DNA of 64,000 nucleotides from Virgisporangium aurantiacum (GTDB taxonomy: Bacteria > Actinomycetota > Actinomycetes > Mycobacteriales > Micromonosporaceae). Positions 7,859 through 16,255 of this stretch are shown one piece after another. Position numbers and translations under genes: made by a program. How positions within the stretch are numbered: the stretch's first letter is position 1; every line of letters begins with the position of its first letter. The stretch is from positions 248,001 through 312,000 of the forward strand of contig NZ_BOPG01000034.1 in NCBI RefSeq assembly GCF_016863635.1. The letters are read 5' to 3'. The notes beneath the pieces are model-generated. The model made no database searches and had not been told where the DNA came from. It saw only the letters and a list, made by a program, of their open reading frames with translations.

Positions 7859-9139
7859 ATGCGCATGCCCAGCCTGGCGACCGCCGGTCTGCTCGCCGCC
7901 GCCGTCGCGGCGAGCACACTGCTCGGCGCACCCGGAGCCGGTGCCGCCACCGCCGACCACACGATGAAGCTGCTGTTCGACGGCGCCGGCGAGTCGCTCA
8001 ACGGCGTCACCTACCACTCGTTCCGCATCCCGTCGCTGGTGCGGACGAAGGCCAACACGCTGATCGCGTTCGCGGAGGGGCGGGCGGCGAGCAACCGCGA
8101 CTACGGGAACATCAACGTGATGTTCAAGCGCTCGACCGACAACGGGAAGAACTGGTCGGCGCTCGACGAGGTGGTCGGCAAGACCCAGGCCACGTGGGGC
8201 AACCCCACCGCCGTCGTCGACCGGCAGACCGGCACCATCTGGCTCTTCCTGTCGTGGAACCCGGAGGGCACCAGCCAGGGCGAGGTGGACGGCTGGACCC
8301 CGATCACGCGGTGGGACCAGCGCCGCGTCTTCCTCACCTCCAGCACCGACGACGGCGTCAGCTGGGCCGATCCGGTCGACCTGAGCGAACAGCTGAAGCC
8401 GAAGGAGCACGCCGACGGCACGGTGTGGGACTGGGACGCCGTCGGCCCCGGCGTCGGCATCCAGACGACCGACGGCACGTTGGTGATTCCGGCGCAGCAC
8501 CGCAACCTGATCAGCCGCGATCACGGCGTCAGCTGGACGCAGGTCCCGGTGAACAACGCCGCGACCGGCGTGCCGCAGGAAGGCACCGGCGAGGCCACCG
8601 TCCTCCAACTCGCCGACGGGCGCCTCTACCGCAACGACCGCGCCGCCGCCTACTGGAAGGACACCGTCGAGGCGACCAAGCGCCGCTGGGTGACCCGCGG
8701 CACCCTCGACGGCGCGTTCGACCCCTTCCGCGCCGACAACGGCCTGCCCGACCCCCGCTCGGAGGGGTCGGTGATGCGCTACAACACCGACGCGCCGAGC
8801 CGGATCATCTTCCTCAACTCCGCGAGCACGAGCACCCGCACGGCGATGCGGGTCCGGGTCAGCACCGACGAGGCGGTCTCCTGGAGCTGCTCCCGCGCCC
8901 TGGCCGACGTGCCACTGCCGGCGCCGGGCACGCCCGGGTGGGCCGGCCTCGGTTCGGGTGTGGTCAAGGAGGGCGGGTACTCCAGCCTCGCCCGCACGAA
9001 CGACTACCACATCGGCGCGCTGGTCGAGGTCAACGAGAACGCCCGCGACTCCACCACGAGCCTGACGTCGCACCGCTCGATCGTCTTCCGGAAGTTCAAC
9101 CTCCCCTGGCTCCTCGCCGGCACGGGTACCTGCGTCTGA
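7859..9139 (+). CDS. Secreted exo-alpha-sialidase (GH33-like, BNR repeats)
   Basis: The 426-residue protein starts with a classical signal peptide (about residues 1-30, cut after GAGA/ATA). A six-bladed propeller follows, with the FRIPSLV motif providing the first arginine of the triad that binds the sialic-acid carboxylate. Three Asp-boxes are clear (STDNGKNW, STDDGVSW, SRDHGVSW) and one is degenerate (STDEAVSW). The Asp in ASNRDYG is a plausible acid/base and the Glu in GTGEATVL a nucleophile helper, as in GH33. It would remove terminal sialic acids from extracellular glycans. It is followed by a secreted chitinase, suggesting a polysaccharide-scavenging pair with separate promoters. Confidence 0.85.
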   Translation: MRMPSLATAGLLAAAVAASTLLGAPGAGAATADHTMKLLFDGAGESLNGVTYHSFRIPSLVRTKANTLIAFAEGRAASNRDYGNINVMFKRSTDNGKNWSALDEVVGKTQATWGNPTAVVDRQTGTIWLFLSWNPEGTSQGEVDGWTPITRWDQRRVFLTSSTDDGVSWADPVDLSEQLKPKEHADGTVWDWDAVGPGVGIQTTDGTLVIPAQHRNLISRDHGVSWTQVPVNNAATGVPQEGTGEATVLQLADGRLYRNDRAAAYWKDTVEATKRRWVTRGTLDGAFDPFRADNGLPDPRSEGSVMRYNTDAPSRIIFLNSASTSTRTAMRVRVSTDEAVSWSCSRALADVPLPAPGTPGWAGLGSGVVKEGGYSSLARTNDYHIGALVEVNENARDSTTSLTSHRSIVFRKFNLPWLLAGTGTCV

Positions 9140-9243
9140 CCCATTGACGACCCCCGACGCGACCCGTAGGTTCGGCGCACTGGTCTAGTCCACCCATCCA
9201 CGGCCGTCGGGCGGGACGGTCGCGTACCTCTCTGGAGGGGCTC

Positions 9244-10569
9244 GTGCGCACCCGATTACTCATCACGGTGGGGACCATCGTGGCCGCCACTGCCGCCGGC
9301 CTACCCGTCACCGCTGCCCACGCCGGATCGGGCGGCGGAGGTCACGACGACGAACCACGCCGCGTCGGCTACTACACCCAGTGGAGCAACTACAGCGGAT
9401 ACCTCGTCAGGAACATCGACACCAGCGGGCAGGCCCGTCGCCTGACGCACATCAACTACGCCTTCGGCAACGTCGGCGCCGACGGGAAGTGCTTCATCCG
9501 CAACGAACCCGGCCAGGGTGACGCGTGGGCCGACTTCCAGCGGGGCTACCCGGAGGCGGAGAGCGTCGACGGGAAGGCCGACACCGCCGAGCAACCGCTC
9601 GCCGGCAACTTCAACCAGCTCCGCAAGCTCAAGGCGAAGCACCGCGATCTCAAGGTGCTCATCTCGCTCGGCGGCTGGACGTGGTCGAAGTACTTCTCCG
9701 ACGCGGTGCTCACACCGGAGTCGCGGCGGGCGTTCGTCGCGTCCTGTATCGATCTCTACGTCAAGGGCAACCTGCCGGCGCTCGACGGCCGCGGCGGCCC
9801 CGGCAGCGCGAAGGGCGTCTTCGACGGCATCGACCTCGACTGGGAGTGGCCCGGTTCGCCGGGCAACGTCGGCAACGTCATCCGGCCCGAAGACAAGCAG
9901 AACTTCACGGCCGTGGTCGAGGAGTTCCGGAAGCAACTCGACGCCTACGGTCGGCAGACCCGCAAGCACTACGTCCTGTCGGCGTTCCTGCCGGCCAACC
10001 CGACCGCGATCGACGCCGGTTTCGAGGCCCGGAAGATCTTCCGGAACCTCGACTTCGGCACGCTGCAGGGCTACGACTTCCACGGAACCTGGGAACCGTT
10101 GACCAACCAGCACTCCGCGCTCCGGGTGCCGAGCGGCAACCCGACCACGCCGGACTTCTCGGTGACGTCCACAGTGGACGCATGGCTGCAGCGCGGCGCG
10201 CCGCGACAGCAACTCGTGGTCGGCGTTCCGTACTACAGCCAGGGCTGGACCGGCATCACCAGCACGGCCAACAACGGCCTGTTCCAGCCGGCAACCGGCG
10301 CGGCACCCGGCCTCAACACGTACCGGGCGGTGTCGGCCCTGATCGGCACCGACGGGTTCCGCGTCTACCGCGACACCGCGGCGGGGCACGCCTGGATCTT
10401 CAACGGTTCCACGTTCTGGACCCTCGACGATCCGGCGCTCATCGCGCAGAAGGCCCGCTACATCCGCACCCAGCGGCTGGGCGGCGGCATGATCTGGTCC
10501 CTCGACGGCGACACCGACGACGGCGCGTTGACCAGGTCGCTGGCGGCCGGGCTCGGCTGCCGCTTCTGA
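9244..10569 (+). CDS. Secreted GH18 chitinase
   Basis: The 441-residue protein has a signal peptide (about residues 1-27) and a single GH18 barrel. GYYTQWSNY marks strand 1, LISLGGWTWS the substrate-binding SxGG motif, and DGIDLDWEWP the catalytic DxxDxDxE motif with Glu as proton donor. GMIWSLDGDTDD closes the barrel with the conserved Trp. It hydrolyses chitin outside the cell through substrate-assisted catalysis. No carbohydrate-binding module is present. GTG 9244 is a firm start because GGAGGGG lies three bases upstream. A strong terminator hairpin follows at 10592. Confidence 0.92.
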   Translation: MRTRLLITVGTIVAATAAGLPVTAAHAGSGGGGHDDEPRRVGYYTQWSNYSGYLVRNIDTSGQARRLTHINYAFGNVGADGKCFIRNEPGQGDAWADFQRGYPEAESVDGKADTAEQPLAGNFNQLRKLKAKHRDLKVLISLGGWTWSKYFSDAVLTPESRRAFVASCIDLYVKGNLPALDGRGGPGSAKGVFDGIDLDWEWPGSPGNVGNVIRPEDKQNFTAVVEEFRKQLDAYGRQTRKHYVLSAFLPANPTAIDAGFEARKIFRNLDFGTLQGYDFHGTWEPLTNQHSALRVPSGNPTTPDFSVTSTVDAWLQRGAPRQQLVVGVPYYSQGWTGITSTANNGLFQPATGAAPGLNTYRAVSALIGTDGFRVYRDTAAGHAWIFNGSTFWTLDDPALIAQKARYIRTQRLGGGMIWSLDGDTDDGALTRSLAAGLGCRF

Positions 10570-10591
10570 GGCCCGCTCTGCTGAGACACAG

Positions 10592-10624
10592 CGCGGCGGC
10601 CGGTCACCGTGACCGGCCGCCGCG
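10592..10624. terminator. Strong bidirectional terminator hairpin
   Basis: Sixteen bases (10592-10607) are perfectly complementary to 10609-10624, an uninterrupted GC-rich stem around a minimal loop. It sits between the convergent chitinase (stop at 10569) and response-regulator (stop at 10642) genes and can serve both. Confidence 0.8.
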
Positions 10625-10641
10625 TTCGCGGTCCGGCGCCT

Positions 10642-11307
10642 TCATGGCGACGTGAGGCCGGCGTCGTGGGCGAGCAGCGCGATCTGGGTGCGGTTGTTCA
10701 GGCCGAGCTTGGTCAGGATGTGCGACACGTGGGACTTCACCGTCGGGACGCTCATGAACAGGTCGCGACCGATGTCGCGGTTCGCCCGGCCGGCGCCGAT
10801 CGCCAGCGCCACCTCGCGCTCGCGGTCGCTCAGCCGGGCCAGCTGATCGCGCGCCTCCCGCCGCCGCGCGTTGGCGCCGGAGTCGCTGACGTGCGCGATG
10901 AGCTGCCGGGTCACCACCGGCGACAGGATCGGATCGCCGGCGGCGACGCGGGAGATCGCGGTGAGGATCTCGGCGGGACGGGTGTCCTTGAGCAGGAAGC
11001 CGCTGGCGCCGGCCCGCAGCGCGCGCAGCACGTACGCGTCGGCGTTGAACGTCGTCAGCACGATCACCTCGGGCGGATCGGGCCGGGCCCGGAGCAGTTC
11101 GGTCGCGGTGAGACCGTCGAGCGTGGGCATCCGGATGTCCATGAGAACCACGTCGGGCGAGTGCGCCTCGACCGCGGCGGCCACCTCCGTGCCATCACCC
11201 GCCTCCGCGACCAGCGCGAGCTCCGCCGAGGTGGCGATGATCATCGCGAGGCCCGCCCGCACCAGCGGATCGTCGTCGACGATGAGGACCCGCACCGGAT
11301 CGGTCAT
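10642..11307 (-). CDS. NarL/LuxR-type response regulator (orphan)
   Basis: The 221-residue protein has a receiver domain with acidic pocket VDDDP, phosphoacceptor Asp in VVLMDIRMP near residue 54, conserved Thr/Lys (VLTTF, LLKD), then a LuxR-type helix-turn-helix (LSDREREVALAIGAGRANRDI ending TVKSHVSHILTKL). It would be phosphorylated by a NarX/DesK-type histidine kinase and bind DNA as a dimer. No kinase gene is adjacent: the upstream neighbour is a divergent DUF6326 gene. TATCGT lies six bases before the ATG, suggesting a leaderless message. Confidence 0.9.
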   Translation of the reverse strand: MTDPVRVLIVDDDPLVRAGLAMIIATSAELALVAEAGDGTEVAAAVEAHSPDVVLMDIRMPTLDGLTATELLRARPDPPEVIVLTTFNADAYVLRALRAGASGFLLKDTRPAEILTAISRVAAGDPILSPVVTRQLIAHVSDSGANARRREARDQLARLSDREREVALAIGAGRANRDIGRDLFMSVPTVKSHVSHILTKLGLNNRTQIALLAHDAGLTSP

Positions 11308-11458
11308 GCCCGGACGATACGCAGCGGCGGAGCCCGGAGCATCCGTCCAAAGTCGATTCCGGCGCCGCTACCTCGGTAGGCCGGTTACCGACCGGAGACC
11401 GACGCGCCACTCGCTCGCCGCAAGCGACGCTGGCCCCACCGAACACGTGGAGGGCGCC

Positions 11459-11869
11459 ATGAACCGGGATCCCCGGGTGACGATGTCGACGCTGTGGATC
11501 GTCGTGCTGATCAACATGATCTTCGCCGACATCCTGAACCTCATCACGCCCGGCACTCTTGCCGAGATGATGACCCTCCGGATCGCCCCGGGGCTCCTGC
11601 TGGTGTTCGCGGTGCTGCTGGAGATACCGATCGCCATGGTGTTCCTGTCGCGGGTCCTGCCGTACCGGGCGAACCGGTGGGCGAACATCGTCGCGTGCGG
11701 CGTCACCGTTCCGTTCACGATCGGCGGCGGCACGGCTAACCTCCACTACGCGTTCTTCGCGACCGCGGAGGTCGTCTGCATGGTGGCGATCGCCCGGTAC
11801 GCGTGGCGCTGGCGAAATTTCTCGCCCGCGACCGATGAGTCTCCGGCGGCCGCCCGGTCCTACCCGTGA
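11459..11869 (+). CDS. DUF6326-type small membrane protein
   Basis: This 136-residue protein has four predicted membrane helices (about residues 10-30, 43-65, 75-95 and 98-118) and the characteristic opening TLWIVVLINMIFADILNLITPG. I recall this pattern from the DUF6326 family, whose function is unknown. The start ATG 11459 follows GGAGGG with a proper spacing. It may be cotranscribed with the alpha/beta hydrolase 36 bases downstream. It is divergent from the orphan response regulator. Confidence 0.7.
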   Translation: MNRDPRVTMSTLWIVVLINMIFADILNLITPGTLAEMMTLRIAPGLLLVFAVLLEIPIAMVFLSRVLPYRANRWANIVACGVTVPFTIGGGTANLHYAFFATAEVVCMVAIARYAWRWRNFSPATDESPAAARSYP

Positions 11870-11905
11870 CCGAACCGCCGAGGCAGAGAAAACCAGGGAG
11901 TGATC

Positions 11906-12712
11906 ATGGGCGAGTACGCCGACGTGAACGGGGTCCACCTCTACTACGAGACGCACGGAACGGGTCGTCCGCTGATCCTGCTCCACGGCGGACTCATGTC
12001 GGGTGCGATGTTCGGGCCGGTGCTGCCCGCGTTCGCCGAAAACCACCAGGTGATCGCCGTCGACCTCCAGGGTCACGGCCGCACCGCCGACGTCGACCGT
12101 CCCATGGACCCGGCCCTCATGGCCGACGACATCGCCGCGCTCATCGACCACCTGGGGCTGGAGAAGCCCGACGTGGTCGGCTACTCGCTCGGCGGCGGGG
12201 TGGCGTACCACCTGGCATTCCGCCACCCGGAGAAGCTGAACCGGGTCGTGTCGGCCTCGGCGAACATCCGTCGCAGCGCCATCTACCCCGAGATGCTGGA
12301 GCAGCAGCTCCAGGTGGGTGCGGCGGCCGCCGAGTTCCTGAAGGACACGCCGATGTACCAGCTGTACCAGGAGGTCGCACCGCGTCCCGAGGACTTCCCG
12401 CAGCTGCTCGACAAGATCGGCACGTTCATGGCCAAGGACTTCGACTTCTCCGAGCAGATCCGCAACCTCCAGGTCCCGACGCTGGTGGTGGCCGCCGACT
12501 CCGACATGGCGCCGCCGAGCCACTACGTGGAGATCTTCAACCTGCTCGACGGCGGGCTGCGCGACGGCGGCTGGATGGGTGAGGGCCGGCCGAAGGGCGG
12601 GCACGCGCTCGCGATCCTGCCCGGGCTGACGCACTACAACCTCGGCGTGTCACCCCTGTTCGCGGCCACCGCGCTCGCTTTCCTCGATCAGGACGCCCAG
12701 GAGGCCTCCTAG
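11906..12712 (+). CDS. Alpha/beta hydrolase fold protein
   Basis: The 268-residue enzyme has the standard hydrolase layout: LLHGGLMSG (oxyanion), VDLQGHGRT, nucleophile elbow VGYSLGGGVAYH with Ser near residue 97, an acidic residue in VAADSDMAPP and a late His (GLTHYN). It resembles haloperoxidase/lipase-like hydrolases acting in the cytoplasm. ATG 11906 is preferred to GTG 11900 because AGGGAG stands five bases before it. Its last 63 bases overlap the convergent S41-like peptidase gene, an unusually long convergent overlap. Confidence 0.82.
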   Translation: MGEYADVNGVHLYYETHGTGRPLILLHGGLMSGAMFGPVLPAFAENHQVIAVDLQGHGRTADVDRPMDPALMADDIAALIDHLGLEKPDVVGYSLGGGVAYHLAFRHPEKLNRVVSASANIRRSAIYPEMLEQQLQVGAAAAEFLKDTPMYQLYQEVAPRPEDFPQLLDKIGTFMAKDFDFSEQIRNLQVPTLVVAADSDMAPPSHYVEIFNLLDGGLRDGGWMGEGRPKGGHALAILPGLTHYNLGVSPLFAATALAFLDQDAQEAS

Positions 12713-13528
12713 CGGCTCGTCGGGAACGACGCCGGTGCCCTCCCAGTTGCCGCCGGTGACCGCGTCGACGACGGACGCGTTCGGCACGTGCGCGAGCACC
12801 GTCGGCGCGAGCCGGACCGGCAGCACGTGATCGGCCGCGCCCGGGGTCGCCGCGCCGACGACGGTGACCCGGCCGTGGCTCCGCAGGTGGTACGCGAGTG
12901 CCTCCCCGGACGAGAACGTGCCCGGCCCGACGAGCACCCGGGCGTCCTGGCGCAGCGCCGTGCCGGGCGGCAGGTCCGGCGTCCACCACTGGCGGACGCC
13001 GTCGCGGTAGACGACGTCGGACAGCTTGACCGCCGCGTCGCCGAGCAGCCGGCCGGCCACCAGCGCGACGGTCGCCGGATCGCCACCGCCGTTGGCACGC
13101 AGATCGAGGACGATGCGGTCGGCACCGCGCAGCAGCGTGAACGCCGCGTCGAGGTACGGGCCGGCCAGCCCGACGGCGTCCAGACTGTCGAGGCGCAGCA
13201 CGCCGGTGCCGTCGGCGAGGCGGCAGACCCGGCTGACCGCTCCCGCCCGCCGCCGCACGTCGTCCGGATCCGGCGGCGGCCACTCCGGATCATGCCCGGG
13301 CCCGGCGGCAGGCTCGCTGCCGCCGGGCTCGTGGATCAGCGCGACGTGCCGGGAGACCGTCCACGCGCACCGCTCGACGGCCGCGCAGCCGGCGGCGCTG
13401 ACCGGCGCGTCGTCGGCGCCGAACCGGGCGGCCAGCTCCGCCGCCAACGCGTCGCGCCGGTCACCGGCCGGCATCAGCCGCTCGATCCAGCCGACGAGCC
13501 GCCCGACGACGTCTCCGATCGTGGTCAT
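12650..13528 (-). CDS. S41-family (C-terminal processing) peptidase-like protein
   Basis: The 292-residue protein has an N-terminal helical cap and the S41 core: VLRLDSLDAVG, DRIVLDLRANGGGDP (the RxNxGG-type motif), and GPGTFSSGEALAYHLRSHG with the putative nucleophile Ser in TFSSGE. It ends with the GTGVVPDEPL pattern typical of the family. No signal peptide and no PDZ domain are seen, so it acts inside the cell or is a non-processive member. TAGTGT six bases upstream of ATG 13528 suggests a leaderless start. It overlaps the convergent hydrolase gene by 63 bases. Confidence 0.75.
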   Translation of the reverse strand: MTTIGDVVGRLVGWIERLMPAGDRRDALAAELAARFGADDAPVSAAGCAAVERCAWTVSRHVALIHEPGGSEPAAGPGHDPEWPPPDPDDVRRRAGAVSRVCRLADGTGVLRLDSLDAVGLAGPYLDAAFTLLRGADRIVLDLRANGGGDPATVALVAGRLLGDAAVKLSDVVYRDGVRQWWTPDLPPGTALRQDARVLVGPGTFSSGEALAYHLRSHGRVTVVGAATPGAADHVLPVRLAPTVLAHVPNASVVDAVTGGNWEGTGVVPDEPLGGLLGVLIEESERGGREQG

Positions 13529-13578
13529 CCGCCGACACTAGGACGACCGGCCGCGCCGCCGCCTACGCCGACAGCGAA

Positions 13579-15102
13579 CTACGCGGGGATGGGAGCGTCC
13601 CGGCAGACCGTTCCCGCCGGTGGGACCGTCAGGTCGAGCAGGAACGCGTACATGTGACCCTCGGCGCAGAGGCTCTTGCGGCGCGCGGTGTGCCCCTCGC
13701 CCTCCCAGGTCACCAGGTGGCCGTTCGCCAGCGTCGTCGACAGCGTCACCGAGTCGGCGTACGGCGTGTCGGGGTCGCCGGTGTTCCCGACCACCAGCAC
13801 CGGGGACGAGCCCCGGCCGTGGAACGGGCCGGTGTAGCGGCTGCGCCGTTCGGCCGGCCACTGCAGGCAGGCCGGCGCGTGGGTCTGGTCGTAGGCCGGC
13901 GGGCCGTACGCCATGCCGGGCGCGGTCAGCGGCGCGTCGGCCGCCGCCTTCGCGAGCTTCGCGCGGAGCAGCGGAAGGCTGCGGGGGTAGACGCGGTCGG
14001 CGCACTCCACCGAGACGTTCGCCGCGTTGAACCGGGTGTCGGAGTCGGGGATGACGTACATCAACGAACCGGTGCGCGACTCGGCGGCGAGCAGGTCCGC
14101 GCCCAACGTCACCCAGCGGCGGGTGCCGGAGTTGAGCCGGAACGTCAGCTCCGACAGCATCGTCGCGCCGTTGACGGTGACGTTGCCGGCCGTGTCCCGG
14201 ATCGGGTCGGCGTCGAGGGAGGACAGGACGGCCCTGATCCGGTTCGCGAGGCTCGTGGTCGTCGACCCGGGTACCGCGCCGGCGAACCGGCAGTCCACCG
14301 GGTTCGCGGCGCACCAGTCGAGGAAGCGGAACATGGCCGACTCGGTCGCCACGTACTGGCCATGGTCGTAGGCGTACGGGTCGTTGGCGTACTTCTCCGG
14401 GTCGTAGCCGGCGTCGAGGACCACGGCGCGGGTCCGCTGGGGGAACAGGTTCACGTAGACGGTACCGACGTACGTCGCGTACGACTCGGCGAACAGCGTC
14501 AGCTTCGGGTCGCCGACGGCCGCGCGCAGCAGGTCGAGGTCGCGGGCCTGGTACTCGGCCCCGACGTACGGCAGCAGGTCGCCGGAGTTGGCCTGGCAGG
14601 CGGCGTCGAACTCGGCGGCGAGCCGCACCGCCGTGTCGAACGAGGTCGGCGTCGGCGTCGTCGACACCTGCGCCCACTGGTTCCGGTACGCCGGCGTGTC
14701 GAGGCAGGTCAGCGGCGGGCCGCTGCGCTGCACGCCGCGGGCGTCGTAGCCGACGATGTCGAACTTCGCGCGGACCTCCGCCGGTGAACTCGTCGCGTAC
14801 GACGACACCCAGCCCCACCCGGACCCGCCCGGGCCACCGGCGTGCAGGAACAGCGTCCCGATCCGCTTGGCGGGGTCGGTCGACGGCGCCTTCCGCAGTT
14901 GCAGCGTGATCTTCGGGCCGGCCGGACGGCGGTAGTCCAACGGGACCTGTGCGGGCGCGCACTGATAGGCGGCGTCGTCGGCGCACGGCGTCCAGTTGAG
15001 AACGGGCACGCCGCTCTCGGCCCGCGCCGCGACCGGGAAGGCCGCCGCGCTCGCGACGGTCGCGGTGGCCACGACAACCCTGACCATCGATCTGATACTC
15101 AT
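13579..15102 (-). CDS. Secreted tripeptidyl-aminopeptidase-like alpha/beta hydrolase (SlpD/E type)
   Basis: The protein is 507 residues from ATG 15102 and has a signal peptide (about residues 1-28, AAFPVAARA). The mature part has the family signature CAPAQVPLDYRRP, an oxyanion segment LFLHAGGPGGSG, the region around FDIVGYDARGVQRS, and the C-terminal SlpD-type cap with LVVGNTGDPDTPYA and WEGEGHTAR supplying Asp and His. It should trim tripeptides or prolyl peptides outside the cell. The nucleophile elbow reads FAESYATYVG instead of the usual GxSYGTxLG; Ser is kept but both glycines are replaced by Ala. It follows a dehydrogenase gene with a 38-base gap. Confidence 0.82.
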   Translation of the reverse strand: MSIRSMVRVVVATATVASAAAFPVAARAESGVPVLNWTPCADDAAYQCAPAQVPLDYRRPAGPKITLQLRKAPSTDPAKRIGTLFLHAGGPGGSGWGWVSSYATSSPAEVRAKFDIVGYDARGVQRSGPPLTCLDTPAYRNQWAQVSTTPTPTSFDTAVRLAAEFDAACQANSGDLLPYVGAEYQARDLDLLRAAVGDPKLTLFAESYATYVGTVYVNLFPQRTRAVVLDAGYDPEKYANDPYAYDHGQYVATESAMFRFLDWCAANPVDCRFAGAVPGSTTTSLANRIRAVLSSLDADPIRDTAGNVTVNGATMLSELTFRLNSGTRRWVTLGADLLAAESRTGSLMYVIPDSDTRFNAANVSVECADRVYPRSLPLLRAKLAKAAADAPLTAPGMAYGPPAYDQTHAPACLQWPAERRSRYTGPFHGRGSSPVLVVGNTGDPDTPYADSVTLSTTLANGHLVTWEGEGHTARRKSLCAEGHMYAFLLDLTVPPAGTVCRDAPIPA

Positions 15103-15140
15103 GTATGTAGGACGGCCCGGGACGCAAGGGACGTCACGCG

Positions 15141-16247
15141 TCAGATCGGATGTCCGCGCCATTCGGCCGCCGGCACCAGCGCGACCGGGAGCGGTCGCTC
15201 GACGGTCGTCGTGAGGTCGATGCGGCGGCCCTCGGCCGACGAGCGCAGCAGCGCCGTCATCACCTCCAGCACGTGCAGGGCGACATCACCACCCGCGCGG
15301 GCCGGCCGGTCGTCGGTGGCCGCGAGGAAGTCGAGCAGGCCGACGCCGCGGGCGCCGTCGACGTAGCCGGCCGACGCTGCCAGCGGACGCCAGCCGGAAC
15401 CGCCAAGTTCGAACAGCGACGGCTCGCCGTCGAACCGGTTCGGGTCGGGGACGGACAGCGTCCCGGACTCGCCGTGGACCTCGATCGGCGCCGCCGCCGT
15501 CGCGACACCGTCGAACGTCGTGGTGACCGTCGACAGCGCGCCGCTCTCGTGGAACAGCACCCCCGTCACGTGGCTGTCGACCTCGACCGCGATCCGCTCC
15601 CCCGCCCGCGGACCCGAACCGATGACGCGTTCGCCGCGCAACCGGCTGCCGGCGCCGACCACCGCGCGCACCGGCCCGAGCAGGTGCACCAGCGCGGTGA
15701 CGTAGTAGGGGCCCATGTCGAGCAGCGGCCCGCCGCCGGGCCGGTAGTAGAAGTCGGGATCGGGGTGCCAGCGCTCGTGCCCCGGCGTCACCATCGTCGC
15801 GGTCGCGGCGAGCGGGCGTCCGATCCGGCCGGCGTCGATCGCGGCCCGCGCGGTCTGCGTCCCGGTACCGAGGACGGTGTCGGGCGCGCACCCGACACCG
15901 ACGCCCGCCGTCGCGGCCGCGCTCACCACCCGCGCCGCGTCGTCGAACGTGACCGCGAGCGGCTTCTCCGAGTAGACGCTCTTCCCGTTCCCGATGGCAC
16001 CGAGGTCGATCGCGGTGTGCGCGGCCGGGATCGTGAGGTTCAGCACCGCGTCGACGTCTCCGCTCGACAGCAACCGATCGACCGTGAGCGCCTCCGCGTG
16101 CTCGAGCCCGGCGGCGGCCGCGGCCGACCTCGATCCGTCGAGGTCGGCCACCGCGGTGATGCGGACGCCCGGGTGACGCGCGAGCGTGTCGAGATACGCC
16201 CGCGAGATGTTGCCCAGCCCCACGATGCCCAGTCTGGTGATACTCAT
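15141..16247 (-). CDS. Gfo/Idh/MocA-family NAD(P)-dependent dehydrogenase
   Basis: The 368-residue oxidoreductase has an N-terminal Rossmann fold (GIVGLGNISRAYL), the cofactor/active-site EKP motif (VYSEKPLAVT near residue 95) and a C-terminal beta-sheet dimerisation/substrate domain starting around residue 125 (PLLDMGPYYV). Members oxidise or epimerise sugars and cyclitols. TAGT stands close upstream of ATG 16247. It is preceded by two imine-reductase-like genes on the same strand (8-base gap) and may be part of that transcription unit, but its substrate is unknown. Confidence 0.85.
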   Translation of the reverse strand: MSITRLGIVGLGNISRAYLDTLARHPGVRITAVADLDGSRSAAAAAGLEHAEALTVDRLLSSGDVDAVLNLTIPAAHTAIDLGAIGNGKSVYSEKPLAVTFDDAARVVSAAATAGVGVGCAPDTVLGTGTQTARAAIDAGRIGRPLAATATMVTPGHERWHPDPDFYYRPGGGPLLDMGPYYVTALVHLLGPVRAVVGAGSRLRGERVIGSGPRAGERIAVEVDSHVTGVLFHESGALSTVTTTFDGVATAAAPIEVHGESGTLSVPDPNRFDGEPSLFELGGSGWRPLAASAGYVDGARGVGLLDFLAATDDRPARAGGDVALHVLEVMTALLRSSAEGRRIDLTTTVERPLPVALVPAAEWRGHPI

Positions 16248-16255
16248 GCCGGCAA

